Counted from the stretch's first letter, positions 7,937 through 17,780 are shown. The stretch: DNA of 64,000 bases from Bradyrhizobium barranii subsp. barranii (GCF_017565645.3 NZ_CP086136.1:7175501-7239500), one strand, 5' to 3'. Numbers and translations are program-made. Notes: generated by a model not told the origin, from the sequence alone.

Positions 7937-10900
7937 ATGGCGAACACTCCGAAAAAGGTCAAAGACCCGACAGAAGTTGCGCTTTCTGCGATCCAGGAAG
8001 CCCTGAACATTAGCGACACGGCCGCGGACACCAGCCGCAACGCCTCGATGCGCAACGAAACGTCGTCTCCGGTGGGGCCGCCGGCTCCCCCGATCTTCGA
8101 CGAGCCGACCTTCGAGCCGCGTCCTGCCGCCAACGAGCGCGCCACCGTGTTCGATACGATCGAGGAGCCGCGCAGCTCGCGCCGTGCCGCCAACGACGAC
8201 CGCGAGACCATCGGCCGGTTGCTCCAGGCGCTTCAGAAGGGCCGCCCTGCCCGCAGCGTCTACACCTTCGCCACCATCTTCGCCGGCGTCTGGCTCGCAG
8301 CCTGCGCCGCGCTCACCGTCGGCTTCCTGCCCTCGATCCAGGCTGCCATGGGCCAGAGCGGCGGCGTGCTCGTCATCGCCGGCCTGATCGCGATGTTCTT
8401 CGCGCCGATCATGCTGTTCTACTTCCTGGCGAGCCTAGTCTGGCGCGGCCAGGAAATGCGCATGATCGCGCAGGCGATGGCGCAGGTCGCGATCCGCTTC
8501 TCCGAGCCCGAGGGCTCGGCGTCCGATTCCATGGTCACCGTCGGCCAGGCCATCCGCCGCGAGGTCGCGGCGATGGGCGACGGCATCGAGCGCGCCATCG
8601 CGCGCGCCGGCGAGCTCGAGACGCTGGTCGCCAACGAGGTTGCGGCGCTCGAACGCGCCTATTCCGACAACGAAGTGCGCATCCGCTCCCTGCTCCAGGA
8701 CATCGCGCACCAGCGCGACAATCTGGTCGGCCAGGCCGAGCAGGTCCGCAGCGCCATCTCCGGCGTGCAGATCGATCTGCGCCACGACATCGCGCTGATC
8801 TCGGACGCGATCGCCTCGCGCGTCGACGAGGTCGCCAAGAGCATCACCGGCGCGCTGGAAGAGCGCGGTGCCCACATCACGGGCGCACTGAGCAACGCCG
8901 GCGACAACATGATCCTCGCGCTCGGCGAGCGCGGCGGCGACCTGCTCGACCGCCTCGAGGAGGCCAGCAACGAGACCACGCGCGCCGTGCTCGACGCCAG
9001 CGAGCGGCTGACCACCAGCCTCAACTTCAAGACCGGCCACGTTCACGACGAGTTCGTCGACCTCGCCGACCGCGTCCACGAGATGCTGAACGAGCGTATC
9101 GACCGCATCACCGGCGAGTTCGAGCAGCGCTCCGCCGCGATCGTCGACGGCATCTCCGAGCGCACCGAGCAGGTGCACGACAGCCTGAAGAATTCGTCGG
9201 ACTCGCTGCTGCTCGAGCTCGAGCTGCGCTCCAACGACCTCTCCGCCAAGATCGACGATGCCGGCAACCGGCTCGCCGGCCACATCATGACCTCCGGCGA
9301 CAAGGCGAGCGAGGCGCTCGACGCCACCGTCAACACGCTGGTCGCCAAGGTGGTCAGCCAGACCGAGACCGCGCACGACTCGCTGTCGCTGCAGATGAGC
9401 GCGTTCGACGAGCTGGTGAAGAACCAGGGCACCGAGCTGGTCGAGAGGTTCGCCCGCGACTCCGGCACGCTCGGCGCGCTGATCACCCGCCACATCTCCG
9501 AGTTCGACCGCACCGTGAAGACGTTCGGCGGTGAGATCGTCGATCGCATGGGCCAGCGCACCCAGGACATCGCCGAGAGCCTGAAGACCTATGTCGACAA
9601 TTTCGATACCCGCTTCACCTCGAACGGCGGGGCGATCACGGCCGTGCTCGACCAGCGCCTGGTGCAGTTCGAGACCACGGTCGGCGAACGTGTCACCAAC
9701 CTCGACGCCTCGCTGAACGACAAGATCGTCAGCCTCGACGGCACGATCGAAGGCCACATCAGGACCTTCGACGACCAGCTCGTCGGCCGCGTCGCCGCGC
9801 TCGAGCAGTCGTTCGACACCCGCGCCAAGTCGGTGACCGAAACCATCGACGGACGCCTCAACACCCTCGCCTCGTCGCTGACCGACGGTGCCGCGCAGGC
9901 GATCCAGTCGATCGACTCCCGCCTTACCCACCTTACGACGTCGCTCACTGACGGCGCATCGCAGGCCATCGAGACGATCGACACGCGCCTCAACTATCTC
10001 GCGACCTCGCTCACCGATGGCGCATCGCAGACCATCCAGTCGATCGATACGCGGCTGACGCACCTCACGACGACGCTCTCGGGCGGCGCCTCGCAGGCGC
10101 TCGAATCCATCGACACGCGCCTCACCTACCTGACGACTGCGGTAACGAACGGCGCCTCGCAGGCCGTGCAGTCGATCGACACGCGCCTCACCCTGCTGAC
10201 GTCGACGCTCACGGACGGCACCGCGCAGGCGATCGAGGCGGTCGACCGCCGCATCACCGGCGTCGCCGAGATGATCGACGGCCGCAGCACGCACCTGACC
10301 GACACGGTCACGGCGCGCTTCCAGGACATCCACCAGGCCATCGAGACCAAGGTCGGCTCGGTCGCCAACGACATCGACGTGCGCGTGGCGCAGTTCGAGG
10401 ACCTGCTCGGCTCGCGCGTCGAAGCCGTCGTCGGCCGCATCGAAAGCAGCGGCCGTCAGGCCAGCGAGGACATGCTGTCCCGCGCCGAGATGATCTCGAC
10501 CGCGATCCGCTCGCATGTCGAGGACGCCGAACGCTCGCTCACCAACCTCGTCGTCAACACCAGCGAAACGATCCAGACCGGTGCGCGCACCGCCCAGCAG
10601 TCGCTGATGACGGTCTCCTCCGACGTCAACGCCCAGCTCAAGATGACCTCCACCGAGGTCGAGCGCGCGCTGACCGCGGTCGGCACCGGTGCTGCGAACT
10701 CGATCCTGAGCAGCGCCCGCGAGGCTCAGTCGACCCTGGTCGCGGCCTCGGGCGATGCCTCCAACCAGATCAAGGGGCTCGCGGTCGACGTCGAACGCAC
10801 GCTGTCGGCGGCCGGTTCTGCCACCGCAGCCTCGATCCTGGCCGGCGCCCGCGAGGTGCAGACCACGCTCGTCACGGCGTCTTCGGACGCGGCCAACCAC

Positions 10901-13645
10901 GTCAAGACGCTCACCGCCGACGTGCAGCGTTCGCTGTCGCTGGCCGGCGCCACCACGGCGGAATCGATCACCGCCGGCGCCCGCGATGCGCAGAGCGCGC
11001 TGATCGCGGCCTCGACCGAGACCGCCAACCAGATCAAGGCGCTGTCCTCGGACGTGCAGCGCTCGCTCTCGATGGCCGGCACCTTGACGGCCGAGACCAT
11101 CATGACCGGCGCCCGCGAAGCCCAGACCACGCTCGTCAACGCGTCCTCGGATGCGGCGACCCAGGTCAAGTCGCTCGCGGTCGAAGTGCATCGGTCGCTC
11201 TCGCAGGTCGGCCAGTCGACCGCCGAGACGATCACGACCAGCGCCCGCGACGCCCAGAGCACCCTGCTCTCCGTCTCGGCCGAACAGACCAGCCAGGTCC
11301 GCTCGCTGGCGGCCGAGATGCAGCGCGCGCTGGCGACCGCCGGCGGCGCCACCATCGAGGCGCTCACCAGCGGCGTACGCGAGGCCCAGGGCACGCTGAT
11401 CACCGCCTCGACGGATGCGGCAAGCCAGATCAAGTCGCTGACCACGGACATCGAGCGCACGCTGACCTCGGTCGGCGCCGACACCGCCTCGACCATCCTC
11501 AACAGCGCGCGTGAGGCGCAGACCTCGCTGACGTCGACGTCGGCGGATGCCGCAAGCCAGATCCGCACGATCTCGACCGAGATCGAGCGCGTATTGAGCA
11601 CGGCCACGACCAACGCCACCAACGACATCCAGACCAGCGCGCTCAACGCCCAGAACGCGCTGATCAACGCCTCCAACGAGGCAAGCTCGCGCGTCAAGTC
11701 GAGTTCGTCCGACGTCGAGCGTTCGGTGCTCGCCGCCAGCAGCAGCTTCGGCCAGGCCATGACCGGCAAGACCGACGAGATCGTCACCTACGTGCAGCAG
11801 CAGGCCGACCGTCTGTCGAACATGATCGACGCCAAGCGCGGCGCGCTGGTCGATGCGATCGGCTCGAAGACCAGCCAGCTCACGCTCGACATCGACCGCG
11901 TCACCTCGGATGCGCTGAAGTCGATCGAGACGCGCGGCCATGCGTTCTCGCAGACGATGATGGGCAACGGCTCCGAAGTCGCCCGCACCATCAACGCGGC
12001 GAGCGAGATGGCCACCGGCGCGGTCGGCAAGTCGCTCAAGGACCTCGAGCAGGCCTCCCGCTCGGCGATCGACCAGTCGCGCCAGGTCTCGATCGCGGCC
12101 GTCACCGAGATGCAGGAGACCAGCAAGATCCTGCGTACCGACACGGTGGCCCTGTTCGAGCGTCTGCGCGAAGGCAATATCCTGCTCCAGGAGGTGCTGA
12201 CCGGTGCGCACGACAACCTCAACTCGCTCGAGCGGGCGCTGGTGACGCGCGTCGCCGACTTCGTCTCGGCGATGAACGACGTCACCTCGCGCAACGGCGC
12301 TGCGACGCAGAACCTGGAAGACCAGCTCAACGTCTTCAACACGAAGACCACGCGGGCGCTGCAGGACCTCGGCGAGCTGTCGACCCAGTTCGACGCGCAC
12401 GGCAAGGCGCTGGTCGAGGCCGCGCAGGTCGTCGAGGTGAGCAACAAGAACACCACCGCTTCCCTCGCCGAACGCAAGCAGGCGCTGGAATCGCTCGTCA
12501 CGACCATCGACCTGCGCACGGCCGATCTCGACCAGCGTCTGTCGCGGTTCACCGGCCTGCTCGATGAATCGCTGGCAGCCGCCGAAGAGCGTGCCCGCGA
12601 CATCGCCCGCGTCGTCGCGGAGACCGCCGGCGCAGGTTCCGCCGCGATCACCCGCCAGTTCGAGGCGGTGCGCGTGGCGTCCGAGGAGGAGCACCGCCAG
12701 ACCATCGAGGCCATGCACGACATCTACCGCCAGACCACGGACGAGGCGGATACGATGTTCAAGCAGTCGACCGAGAAGTTCACTAACCTCGTCTCCAGCA
12801 TGAAGCAGATGGCGTTCGAGATGCACAACGAGCTCGAAGCCACCCGCAACGAGCTGCGCCGCGGCGTGCTCGAGATGCCGCAGGAGGCCGCCGAGAGCAC
12901 TGCGCAGATGCGCAAGGTGATCGTCGACCAGATCGAGGCCCTCGCCGAGCTCAACCGCATCGTGGCCCAGCATGGCCGTGGCCTCGACGTCTCCACGACG
13001 GGCCGCGCCAGTGCGCAGCGCCAGGAAGAGCCGTTGCTGGCAGCCGTCGGCACGCGCAACACCGAGACCCGCGGCCGCGACACCGGCAGCGCCTCGACGC
13101 TGCCGCCGCCGGACCTCGGCATGCCCGCCCCCTCGCGCCGCACCGAAGCGCCGCCGGTCGCACCCGCGGGCAACGACCAGGGCCGCGACGGCTGGCTGTC
13201 GGACCTCCTGAACCGCACGGACGCCAACCAGGGTGCTCCGACCGGACGTGAGGCCCCGCGTGGCCGCGCGGCACCCGCGCCGCAGCCACAGGCTCCGCAG
13301 GGTGGCAGCAATCCGCTGGAGTCGCTGTCGCTCGACATCGGCCGCCTGATGGACCGCAACCTCGCCTCCGAGATGTGGGACCGCTACCAGCGCGGCGAGA
13401 ACAAGGCCTTCACCAAGCGTCTCTACACGCCCGCCGGCCAGAAGGCCTTTGACGAGGTCGCCCGCAAGTACCGCGCCGACCGCAACTTCAAGGGCACGGT
13501 CGACCGCTACGTCGCCGAGTTCGAGCGTCTGCTCGACGAAGTCGCCCGCGACGGCCGTGGTCCACAGGAGTTGCGCAGCCACCTGACCTCGGAGACGGGC
13601 CTGGTCTACACCCTGCTCGCGCACGCGGCGGGTCGGCTTGGGTGA
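7937..13645 (+). CDS. Giant polar growth protein, GPR/RgsE-like (apolipoprotein-like coiled coil)
   Basis: 1902 residues. The N-terminal 100 residues are polar. Two membrane spans follow at about 103-130 and 140-165, then roughly 1450 residues of alpha-helical heptad/11-mer sequence of the apolipoprotein A type. Two ordered repeat blocks are visible: seven 22-residue units starting ID-x-RLT at residues 637-790 (9845-10306), and nine 44-residue units (V-x-R-x-L...GAR-x-AQ-x-x-L) at residues 861-1256 (10517-11704). A Pro/Ala linker (about 1690-1785) leads to a conserved C-terminal domain (MDRNLASEMWDRYQRGE...). This matches Agrobacterium GROWTH POLE RING protein (about 2100 residues) and Sinorhizobium RgsE, which form a ring at the growing pole and are needed for rod shape. 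Expected location: inner membrane at the new pole. Confidence 0.85.
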   Translation: MANTPKKVKDPTEVALSAIQEALNISDTAADTSRNASMRNETSSPVGPPAPPIFDEPTFEPRPAANERATVFDTIEEPRSSRRAANDDRETIGRLLQALQKGRPARSVYTFATIFAGVWLAACAALTVGFLPSIQAAMGQSGGVLVIAGLIAMFFAPIMLFYFLASLVWRGQEMRMIAQAMAQVAIRFSEPEGSASDSMVTVGQAIRREVAAMGDGIERAIARAGELETLVANEVAALERAYSDNEVRIRSLLQDIAHQRDNLVGQAEQVRSAISGVQIDLRHDIALISDAIASRVDEVAKSITGALEERGAHITGALSNAGDNMILALGERGGDLLDRLEEASNETTRAVLDASERLTTSLNFKTGHVHDEFVDLADRVHEMLNERIDRITGEFEQRSAAIVDGISERTEQVHDSLKNSSDSLLLELELRSNDLSAKIDDAGNRLAGHIMTSGDKASEALDATVNTLVAKVVSQTETAHDSLSLQMSAFDELVKNQGTELVERFARDSGTLGALITRHISEFDRTVKTFGGEIVDRMGQRTQDIAESLKTYVDNFDTRFTSNGGAITAVLDQRLVQFETTVGERVTNLDASLNDKIVSLDGTIEGHIRTFDDQLVGRVAALEQSFDTRAKSVTETIDGRLNTLASSLTDGAAQAIQSIDSRLTHLTTSLTDGASQAIETIDTRLNYLATSLTDGASQTIQSIDTRLTHLTTTLSGGASQALESIDTRLTYLTTAVTNGASQAVQSIDTRLTLLTSTLTDGTAQAIEAVDRRITGVAEMIDGRSTHLTDTVTARFQDIHQAIETKVGSVANDIDVRVAQFEDLLGSRVEAVVGRIESSGRQASEDMLSRAEMISTAIRSHVEDAERSLTNLVVNTSETIQTGARTAQQSLMTVSSDVNAQLKMTSTEVERALTAVGTGAANSILSSAREAQSTLVAASGDASNQIKGLAVDVERTLSAAGSATAASILAGAREVQTTLVTASSDAANHVKTLTADVQRSLSLAGATTAESITAGARDAQSALIAASTETANQIKALSSDVQRSLSMAGTLTAETIMTGAREAQTTLVNASSDAATQVKSLAVEVHRSLSQVGQSTAETITTSARDAQSTLLSVSAEQTSQVRSLAAEMQRALATAGGATIEALTSGVREAQGTLITASTDAASQIKSLTTDIERTLTSVGADTASTILNSAREAQTSLTSTSADAASQIRTISTEIERVLSTATTNATNDIQTSALNAQNALINASNEASSRVKSSSSDVERSVLAASSSFGQAMTGKTDEIVTYVQQQADRLSNMIDAKRGALVDAIGSKTSQLTLDIDRVTSDALKSIETRGHAFSQTMMGNGSEVARTINAASEMATGAVGKSLKDLEQASRSAIDQSRQVSIAAVTEMQETSKILRTDTVALFERLREGNILLQEVLTGAHDNLNSLERALVTRVADFVSAMNDVTSRNGAATQNLEDQLNVFNTKTTRALQDLGELSTQFDAHGKALVEAAQVVEVSNKNTTASLAERKQALESLVTTIDLRTADLDQRLSRFTGLLDESLAAAEERARDIARVVAETAGAGSAAITRQFEAVRVASEEEHRQTIEAMHDIYRQTTDEADTMFKQSTEKFTNLVSSMKQMAFEMHNELEATRNELRRGVLEMPQEAAESTAQMRKVIVDQIEALAELNRIVAQHGRGLDVSTTGRASAQRQEEPLLAAVGTRNTETRGRDTGSASTLPPPDLGMPAPSRRTEAPPVAPAGNDQGRDGWLSDLLNRTDANQGAPTGREAPRGRAAPAPQPQAPQGGSNPLESLSLDIGRLMDRNLASEMWDRYQRGENKAFTKRLYTPAGQKAFDEVARKYRADRNFKGTVDRYVAEFERLLDEVARDGRGPQELRSHLTSETGLVYTLLAHAAGRLG
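9845..10306 (+). repeat. Seven 66-bp tandem coding repeats
   Basis: Units begin at 9845, 9911, 9977, 10043, 10109, 10175 and 10241. Each encodes 22 residues of the form ID-x-RL-x-x-L-x-x-x-L-x-x-G-A-x-QA-I-x-x. The 22-residue spacing is two 11-mers, the apolipoprotein/coiled-coil period. The last unit is degenerate. Confidence 0.85.
10517..11704 (+). repeat. Nine 132-bp tandem coding repeats
   Basis: Nine in-frame units of 44 residues; the second to ninth start at 10649 and every 132 bases up to 11573. Conserved core: V-x-R-x-L-x-x-x-G-x-x-T-A-x-x-I-x-x-x-A-R. The first unit (10517) is the most divergent. The period is exactly twice that of the upstream 66-bp block, suggesting both arose by unequal exchange from one 22-residue helix unit. 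Confidence 0.85.
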
Positions 13646-13677
13646 TCAGCCCGTAGCGACAACGAATAGCGAATGAG

Positions 13678-13704
13678 AACGGAGGCCTCACGGCCTCCGT
13701 TTTT
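13678..13704 (+). terminator. Intrinsic terminator of the GPR-like gene
   Basis: AACGGAGGCC (13678-13687) and GGCCTCCGTT (13692-13701) form a perfect 10-bp stem with a TCAC loop, followed by a short T-run. It is 33 bases after the stop codon. Confidence 0.85.
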
Positions 13705-13713
13705 ATTTGAGCC

Positions 13714-13800
13714 CGTCATTGCGAGGAGCCCTTGCGACGAAGCAATCCAGACTGCTTCCGCGGAGACGATCTGGATTGCTTCGCTACGCTCGCAATGACG
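13714..13800. repeat. Nested palindromic repeat (CGTCATTGCGAG family)
   Basis: Outer arms CGTCATTGCGAG (13714-13725) and CTCGCAATGACG (13789-13800) enclose inner arms GAAGCAATCCAGA and TCTGGATTGCTTC. The same element, slightly shorter, is at 20398-20477. I recognise it as a dispersed Bradyrhizobium-type intergenic repeat. It separates the convergent GPR-like and MCE genes. Confidence 0.8.
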
Positions 13801-13824
13801 AGGTGAGGTCCGTGTACTAAACGC

Positions 13825-14706
13825 CTACTGCCGCTTGCGCTCGTTCGACGGCGCCGGCCTTGGCGGCTCGGCCGGCGGCGGAGCGGCCGCCGGGGCGCTG
13901 TTGCTGGCGCCGAACAGCACGCGGGTCGGGTTGCGGTCGAAATTGTTCACGGCGCGGCTGATGTCGCCGAGGGTGCGGCGGCCGTCGGTCATCAATGCAC
14001 CGGAGCGCTTGTCGAAATCCTCGGCCAGCTCGCGGATCGACTTCACCGCCTGGAACAGCTCGCCGCCGTCCTTGCCGCCGGCGAGCGTGTTAAGGCCGAA
14101 CATGAGGCTGTCGGCCTTGTGCATGACGCCGTCGACCTTGGCCATCACGCCATCGATCTTCTCGGAGTTGCGCGCGAGCGAGTTGGTGAAGGTCTCGAGG
14201 TTCTTCAGCGAGTTCTTCACCGACTCCTGATTGTCCGCGACGATCTTGTTGATGTTCTGGAGCGTGCCGCGGATCGCCTCGGTGACGTCCTGGAGCTTGT
14301 TGGGATCGGCCGTCAGCGACGGGATGCCGTCCTCATCGAGCGGCGGCGGAGGCGCCGCCTCCTCGCCGCCCTTGAGCGAGATCGCGGCGACGCCGGTCAG
14401 GCCCTGGAATTCGAGGCCGACCAGGGTGTCCTTGCGGAGCGGGGTGTTGTTCTCGACCATGGCGAGTGCGACAACCCGCCGCGGGTTGTCGAGCTTCACC
14501 GAGACCACCTCACCTACCCGGATACCGTTGAAATTGACGCTACCGCCGTTGCGCAGGCCCGCCGCCGGGCCCTCGAACACGACGCGCAGGGGGCTGCGCT
14601 GCTTGGTGGTGTGCAGCGACTGGAACCACAGCACGAAGCCGATCGCCGCGGCGATCACCGCCAGCGTGAACGATCCGATCAGTACGTAATTGGCCCGCGT
14701 TTCCAT
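13825..14706 (-). CDS. MlaD-family (MCE domain) lipid transport protein
   Basis: 293 residues. One N-terminal membrane anchor (NYVLIGSFTLAVIAAAIGFVL) is followed by an MCE domain at about residues 40-115 (FEGPAAGLRNGGSVNFNGIRVG, LVGLEFQGLTGVAAISL), then a helical segment and a Pro-rich tail. Known role: hexameric periplasmic lipid-binding ring of an ABC-type phospholipid transporter that keeps outer-membrane asymmetry. It is the third gene of the minus-strand operon mlaE-like, mlaF-like, mlaD-like, 16 bases after the ATPase gene. No MlaC or MlaB gene follows. Confidence 0.92.
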   Translation of the reverse strand: METRANYVLIGSFTLAVIAAAIGFVLWFQSLHTTKQRSPLRVVFEGPAAGLRNGGSVNFNGIRVGEVVSVKLDNPRRVVALAMVENNTPLRKDTLVGLEFQGLTGVAAISLKGGEEAAPPPPLDEDGIPSLTADPNKLQDVTEAIRGTLQNINKIVADNQESVKNSLKNLETFTNSLARNSEKIDGVMAKVDGVMHKADSLMFGLNTLAGGKDGGELFQAVKSIRELAEDFDKRSGALMTDGRRTLGDISRAVNNFDRNPTRVLFGASNSAPAAAPPPAEPPRPAPSNERKRQ

Positions 14707-14722
14707 CAGCTACTCCGGCACC

Positions 14723-15511
14723 TCAGCCCATCACCGCACGGGCGCGCTTGCCGTGGAAATATTGTCTCAGCCAGGGATGCTGCGAGGCCTGCATGTCGGC
14801 GATCGACCCTGCCGCAATGATCTTACCGTTCCCTAAAACGGCGATGCGGTCGCAGGCTGTGTAAAGGCTGTCGAGGTCGTGCGTTACCATGAAAACGGTC
14901 AGGCCCAAAGTACGCTGGAGCGTCCTGACCAGCTCATCGAAATCGCCGGCGCCGATCGGATCGAGGCCCGAGGTCGGCTCGTCGAGGAACACGAGATCGG
15001 GATCGAGCGACAGCGCGCGCGCCAGCGCCACGCGCTTGATCATGCCGCCCGACAGTTCCGAGGGAAAGCGATCCGCGACTTCCGGCTTGAGCCCGACCAT
15101 GGTGAGCTTGGCCAGGGTGATCTCGTCCATCAACCGCTGCGAGACCCGGAGATATTCGCGCATCGGAAACTGGATATTTTGCCGCACAGTCAACGAGGAG
15201 AACAACGCGCCCTGCTGAAACAGCACGCCCCAGCGGCGCTCGACGCTGCGGCGCTGCGCGGTGCTGGAGGAATCGAGGTCGACGCCGAACACCTCGATGG
15301 AGCCCGCGACCTTCGGCACGAGGCCGATGATGGTGCGCGTCAGCACCGACTTGCCGGCACCGGATGGGCCGACGAAGCCGAGGATTTCGCCGCGCTTGAC
15401 ATCGAGGTTGAGGCCGTCGAGCACGCGCGTCGCGCCGAACTGCACGGTGATGTCGCGAACGCGGATGATCGGATCTTGAATCGCGTTTTGAGTTTCTTGC
15501 GCCATCGTCAC
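14723..15511 (-). CDS. MlaF-like ABC transporter ATP-binding protein
   Basis: 262 residues from GTG 15511 (an ATG at 15505 is an alternative). Walker A GPSGAGKS is at residues 48-55, the ABC signature LSGGM near 160 and Walker B LVFLDEP near 180, with the H-loop in MVTHDL. The GTG overlaps the stop of the permease gene as GTGA, so translation is probably coupled. Role: cytoplasmic ATPase driving MCE lipid transport together with the adjacent MlaE and MlaD homologues. Confidence 0.93.
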   Translation of the reverse strand: MTMAQETQNAIQDPIIRVRDITVQFGATRVLDGLNLDVKRGEILGFVGPSGAGKSVLTRTIIGLVPKVAGSIEVFGVDLDSSSTAQRRSVERRWGVLFQQGALFSSLTVRQNIQFPMREYLRVSQRLMDEITLAKLTMVGLKPEVADRFPSELSGGMIKRVALARALSLDPDLVFLDEPTSGLDPIGAGDFDELVRTLQRTLGLTVFMVTHDLDSLYTACDRIAVLGNGKIIAAGSIADMQASQHPWLRQYFHGKRARAVMG

Positions 15512-16641
15512 ATCCCGATCGAGGCGAAGAAGATGGCGAACACGCCGTCCATGACGATGACGAAGAAGATGCCCTTCACCACGGAGGCCGTGGTGTGCTG
15601 TCCGAGCGATTCCGCGCTGCCCTGCACGGCGAGCCCCTCGACGCAGGCGACGATGCCGATCACGGCCGCCATCACCGGCGCTTTGACGATGCCGACGATG
15701 AAATGGTCGATCGAGATGGCGTCGCGCAGGCGCAGCAGGAAGGCTTCGGGATCGACGCCGCCATAGAGCCAGGCGACGAGGCCGCCGCCATAAAGCGCGG
15801 CCATGGCGCCGAGGAAGGCGAGGATCGGCAGCGCCAGCACCAGCGCCAGCATGCGCGGCAGCACCAGGACCTCGATCGGGTCGAAACCCATCGTGCGCAG
15901 CGCGTCGATCTCCTCGCGCATCTTCATCGAGCCGAGCTCGGCCGTGTAGGCGCTGCCCGAACGCCCCGCGACCATGATCGCGACCAGGAGGACGCCGATC
16001 TCGCGCAGCACCAACACGCCGAGCATGTCGACGACGAAGATATCGGCGCCGAACCTGCGGAAATGAAAAATGCCCTGCTGGGCGATAATGCAGCCGATCA
16101 GGAACGTGATCAGCACGATGATCGGCACCGCGCGCCAGCAGACCTGCTCCATGTGGTGCACGGTCGAGGTCAGGCGGAACGAGCGCGGGTGGATCAAGAC
16201 GCGAAACCCCGCCGCGAGCACCGCGCCGAGCATGTCGACGAGGCCCGCAACCGTGCCAGCGACCCCGGCCACGGCCCGGCCGATCTGCTCCAGCATGCCG
16301 GTGATGGTGACCGCGCTGCTGTCGACGACCGGCGTCGCCCTGACCCGCCGCACCTCGTCCACGAGGCTCGAATAATTCGCCGAGAGCCCCGCGATCTGCG
16401 CCTCGACGGCGCCCTGGGTCAGGCTGCGGCGCAGCCGCTCGATCAGCCAGGCGCCGAAGGTGTCGAGCTTGGCGACCTCGGAGACGTCGATGAAGATGCT
16501 TTGCGAACCGCCGGCGAGCTTCTCGGCGTCAGCCACCATCCGCTCCAGGACCGGCGCGAAGCTCGCGGTCCAGGTTCCGGTGGCGCAGAGTGCCAGCGCG
16601 TTGCCCTTGGCAATCCGTTCCAGCTTCGGATCGCCGCTCAA
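15508..16641 (-). CDS. MlaE-family permease with N-terminal STAS domain
   Basis: 377 residues. Residues 1 to about 110 are a STAS-like domain (IFIDVSEVAKLDTFGAWLIE), which in Escherichia coli is a separate protein, MlaB. The remainder is the MlaE/YrbE permease with five to six spans and the family blocks GRSGSAYTAELGSMKMREE and IDALRTMGFDP. The fusion puts permease and STAS regulator in one chain, common in alphaproteobacteria. It is the first gene of the three-gene MCE operon. Role: inner-membrane channel for phospholipid between membrane and MlaD ring. Confidence 0.93.
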   Translation of the reverse strand: MSGDPKLERIAKGNALALCATGTWTASFAPVLERMVADAEKLAGGSQSIFIDVSEVAKLDTFGAWLIERLRRSLTQGAVEAQIAGLSANYSSLVDEVRRVRATPVVDSSAVTITGMLEQIGRAVAGVAGTVAGLVDMLGAVLAAGFRVLIHPRSFRLTSTVHHMEQVCWRAVPIIVLITFLIGCIIAQQGIFHFRRFGADIFVVDMLGVLVLREIGVLLVAIMVAGRSGSAYTAELGSMKMREEIDALRTMGFDPIEVLVLPRMLALVLALPILAFLGAMAALYGGGLVAWLYGGVDPEAFLLRLRDAISIDHFIVGIVKAPVMAAVIGIVACVEGLAVQGSAESLGQHTTASVVKGIFFVIVMDGVFAIFFASIGM

Positions 16642-16784
16642 GGTGTCCGCTCCCGTGCCGGGGCGCGAGAAACGGGTAGAATCAGATGGTTGCGCACACG
16701 CCCTTACCCGGAGAAGGTATCCCCAACTGGTTAATGTTAGTTGCTAGAGGTAACTAGCAGGTTCAGATTTCGCCAGAGTTCAAA

Positions 16785-17780
16785 ATGACTTCCAGCAAAG
16801 TTCCGGCCCTGGCCGCGCGAATCGAGCGCTTTCCCATCGCCGGCAGTTTCACCATCAGCCGGGGCGCCAAGACCGAGGCCGTGACCGTCGTGGCCGAAGT
16901 GAGCCGGAACGGCCTCACCGGTCGCGGCGAATGCGTGCCCTATCCCCGCTATGGCGAGACGCCCGAGGCAACCCTTGCCGCCATCCAGGCCATGCAGGAG
17001 GCCGTCGCGGGCGGCCTCTCGCGAGAGGCCCTGCAAGCCGCCATGCCGCCCGGAGCGGCCCGCAACGCGCTGGATTGCGCCCTGATCGACCTCGAGGCCA
17101 AGGCGACCGGCCTGCGGGCCTGGAACCTGCTGGACCGCCCGGTGCCGGGCGAGCGCACCACCGCCTTCACGATTTCGTTGGGCACCCCCGGGGCCATGGC
17201 GGTGGCGACCGCCAGGGCCGCGCACCGGCCATTACTCAAGATCAAGCTCGGCGGCGACGGCGATCCGGAGCGGATCGCGGCGGTTCGCAAGGCCGCCCCC
17301 GAATCCGAGTTGATCGTGGATGCCAACGAGGCCTGGACCGAGGCCAATCTGGAGCAGAATCTCGCCGCCTGCGACGCCGTCGGCGTCACCTTGGTCGAGC
17401 AGCCGCTGCCGGCCGGGAAGGATGACGCGCTGGCGCGGATCAAACGGCCGCTCGCGGTCTGCGCCGACGAGAGCGTGCATGACCGCCCTTCGCTCGCGCC
17501 GCTCCGCGAGCGCTACGACGCCGTGAACATCAAGCTCGACAAGACCGGCGGCCTCACCGAGGCGCTGGCGATGGCCGATGCGGCGCAGGCGCTCGGCTTC
17601 GAGATCATGATCGGCTGCATGGTCGCGACATCGCTGTCGATGGCCCCCGCAATGCTGGTGACGCCGCAGGCGCGCTTCGTCGATCTCGACGGCCCGCTGC
17701 TGCTCGCGCGCGACCGCGATCACGGCCTGCGCTATGACGACAGCCTGGTCTATCCGCCGGAGTCCTCGCTCTGGGGATGA
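16785..17780 (+). CDS. Enolase-superfamily dipeptide/N-acyl-Glu epimerase
   Basis: 331 residues, the normal length for L-Ala-D/L-Glu epimerases (YcjG type). Catalytic landmarks: K-x-K in LKIKLGG, metal ligands in VDANEAW, E in VEQPLP and D in CADES, and the opposite-face lysine in NIKLDKTGG. Reaction: epimerisation of the Glu alpha-carbon in murein-derived dipeptides. In alphaproteobacteria close relatives are also described as N-acetyl-D-Glu racemase (DgcA); its usual partner is not next door, so the substrate stays open. The stop lies inside the 3' end of the convergent MFS gene (31-base overlap). Confidence 0.88.
   Translation: MTSSKVPALAARIERFPIAGSFTISRGAKTEAVTVVAEVSRNGLTGRGECVPYPRYGETPEATLAAIQAMQEAVAGGLSREALQAAMPPGAARNALDCALIDLEAKATGLRAWNLLDRPVPGERTTAFTISLGTPGAMAVATARAAHRPLLKIKLGGDGDPERIAAVRKAAPESELIVDANEAWTEANLEQNLAACDAVGVTLVEQPLPAGKDDALARIKRPLAVCADESVHDRPSLAPLRERYDAVNIKLDKTGGLTEALAMADAAQALGFEIMIGCMVATSLSMAPAMLVTPQARFVDLDGPLLLARDRDHGLRYDDSLVYPPESSLWG

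Noticed and set aside
9845..11704. CRISPR-like repeat array
   Set aside because: The repeats are in-frame coding units with no spacers and lie inside one protein.
8435..13624. A 1729-codon open frame antisense to the GPR-like gene
   Set aside because: It follows from the strong GC-biased, repetitive codon pattern of the sense gene; its product is low-complexity, has no family features, and mirrors the sense repeats.
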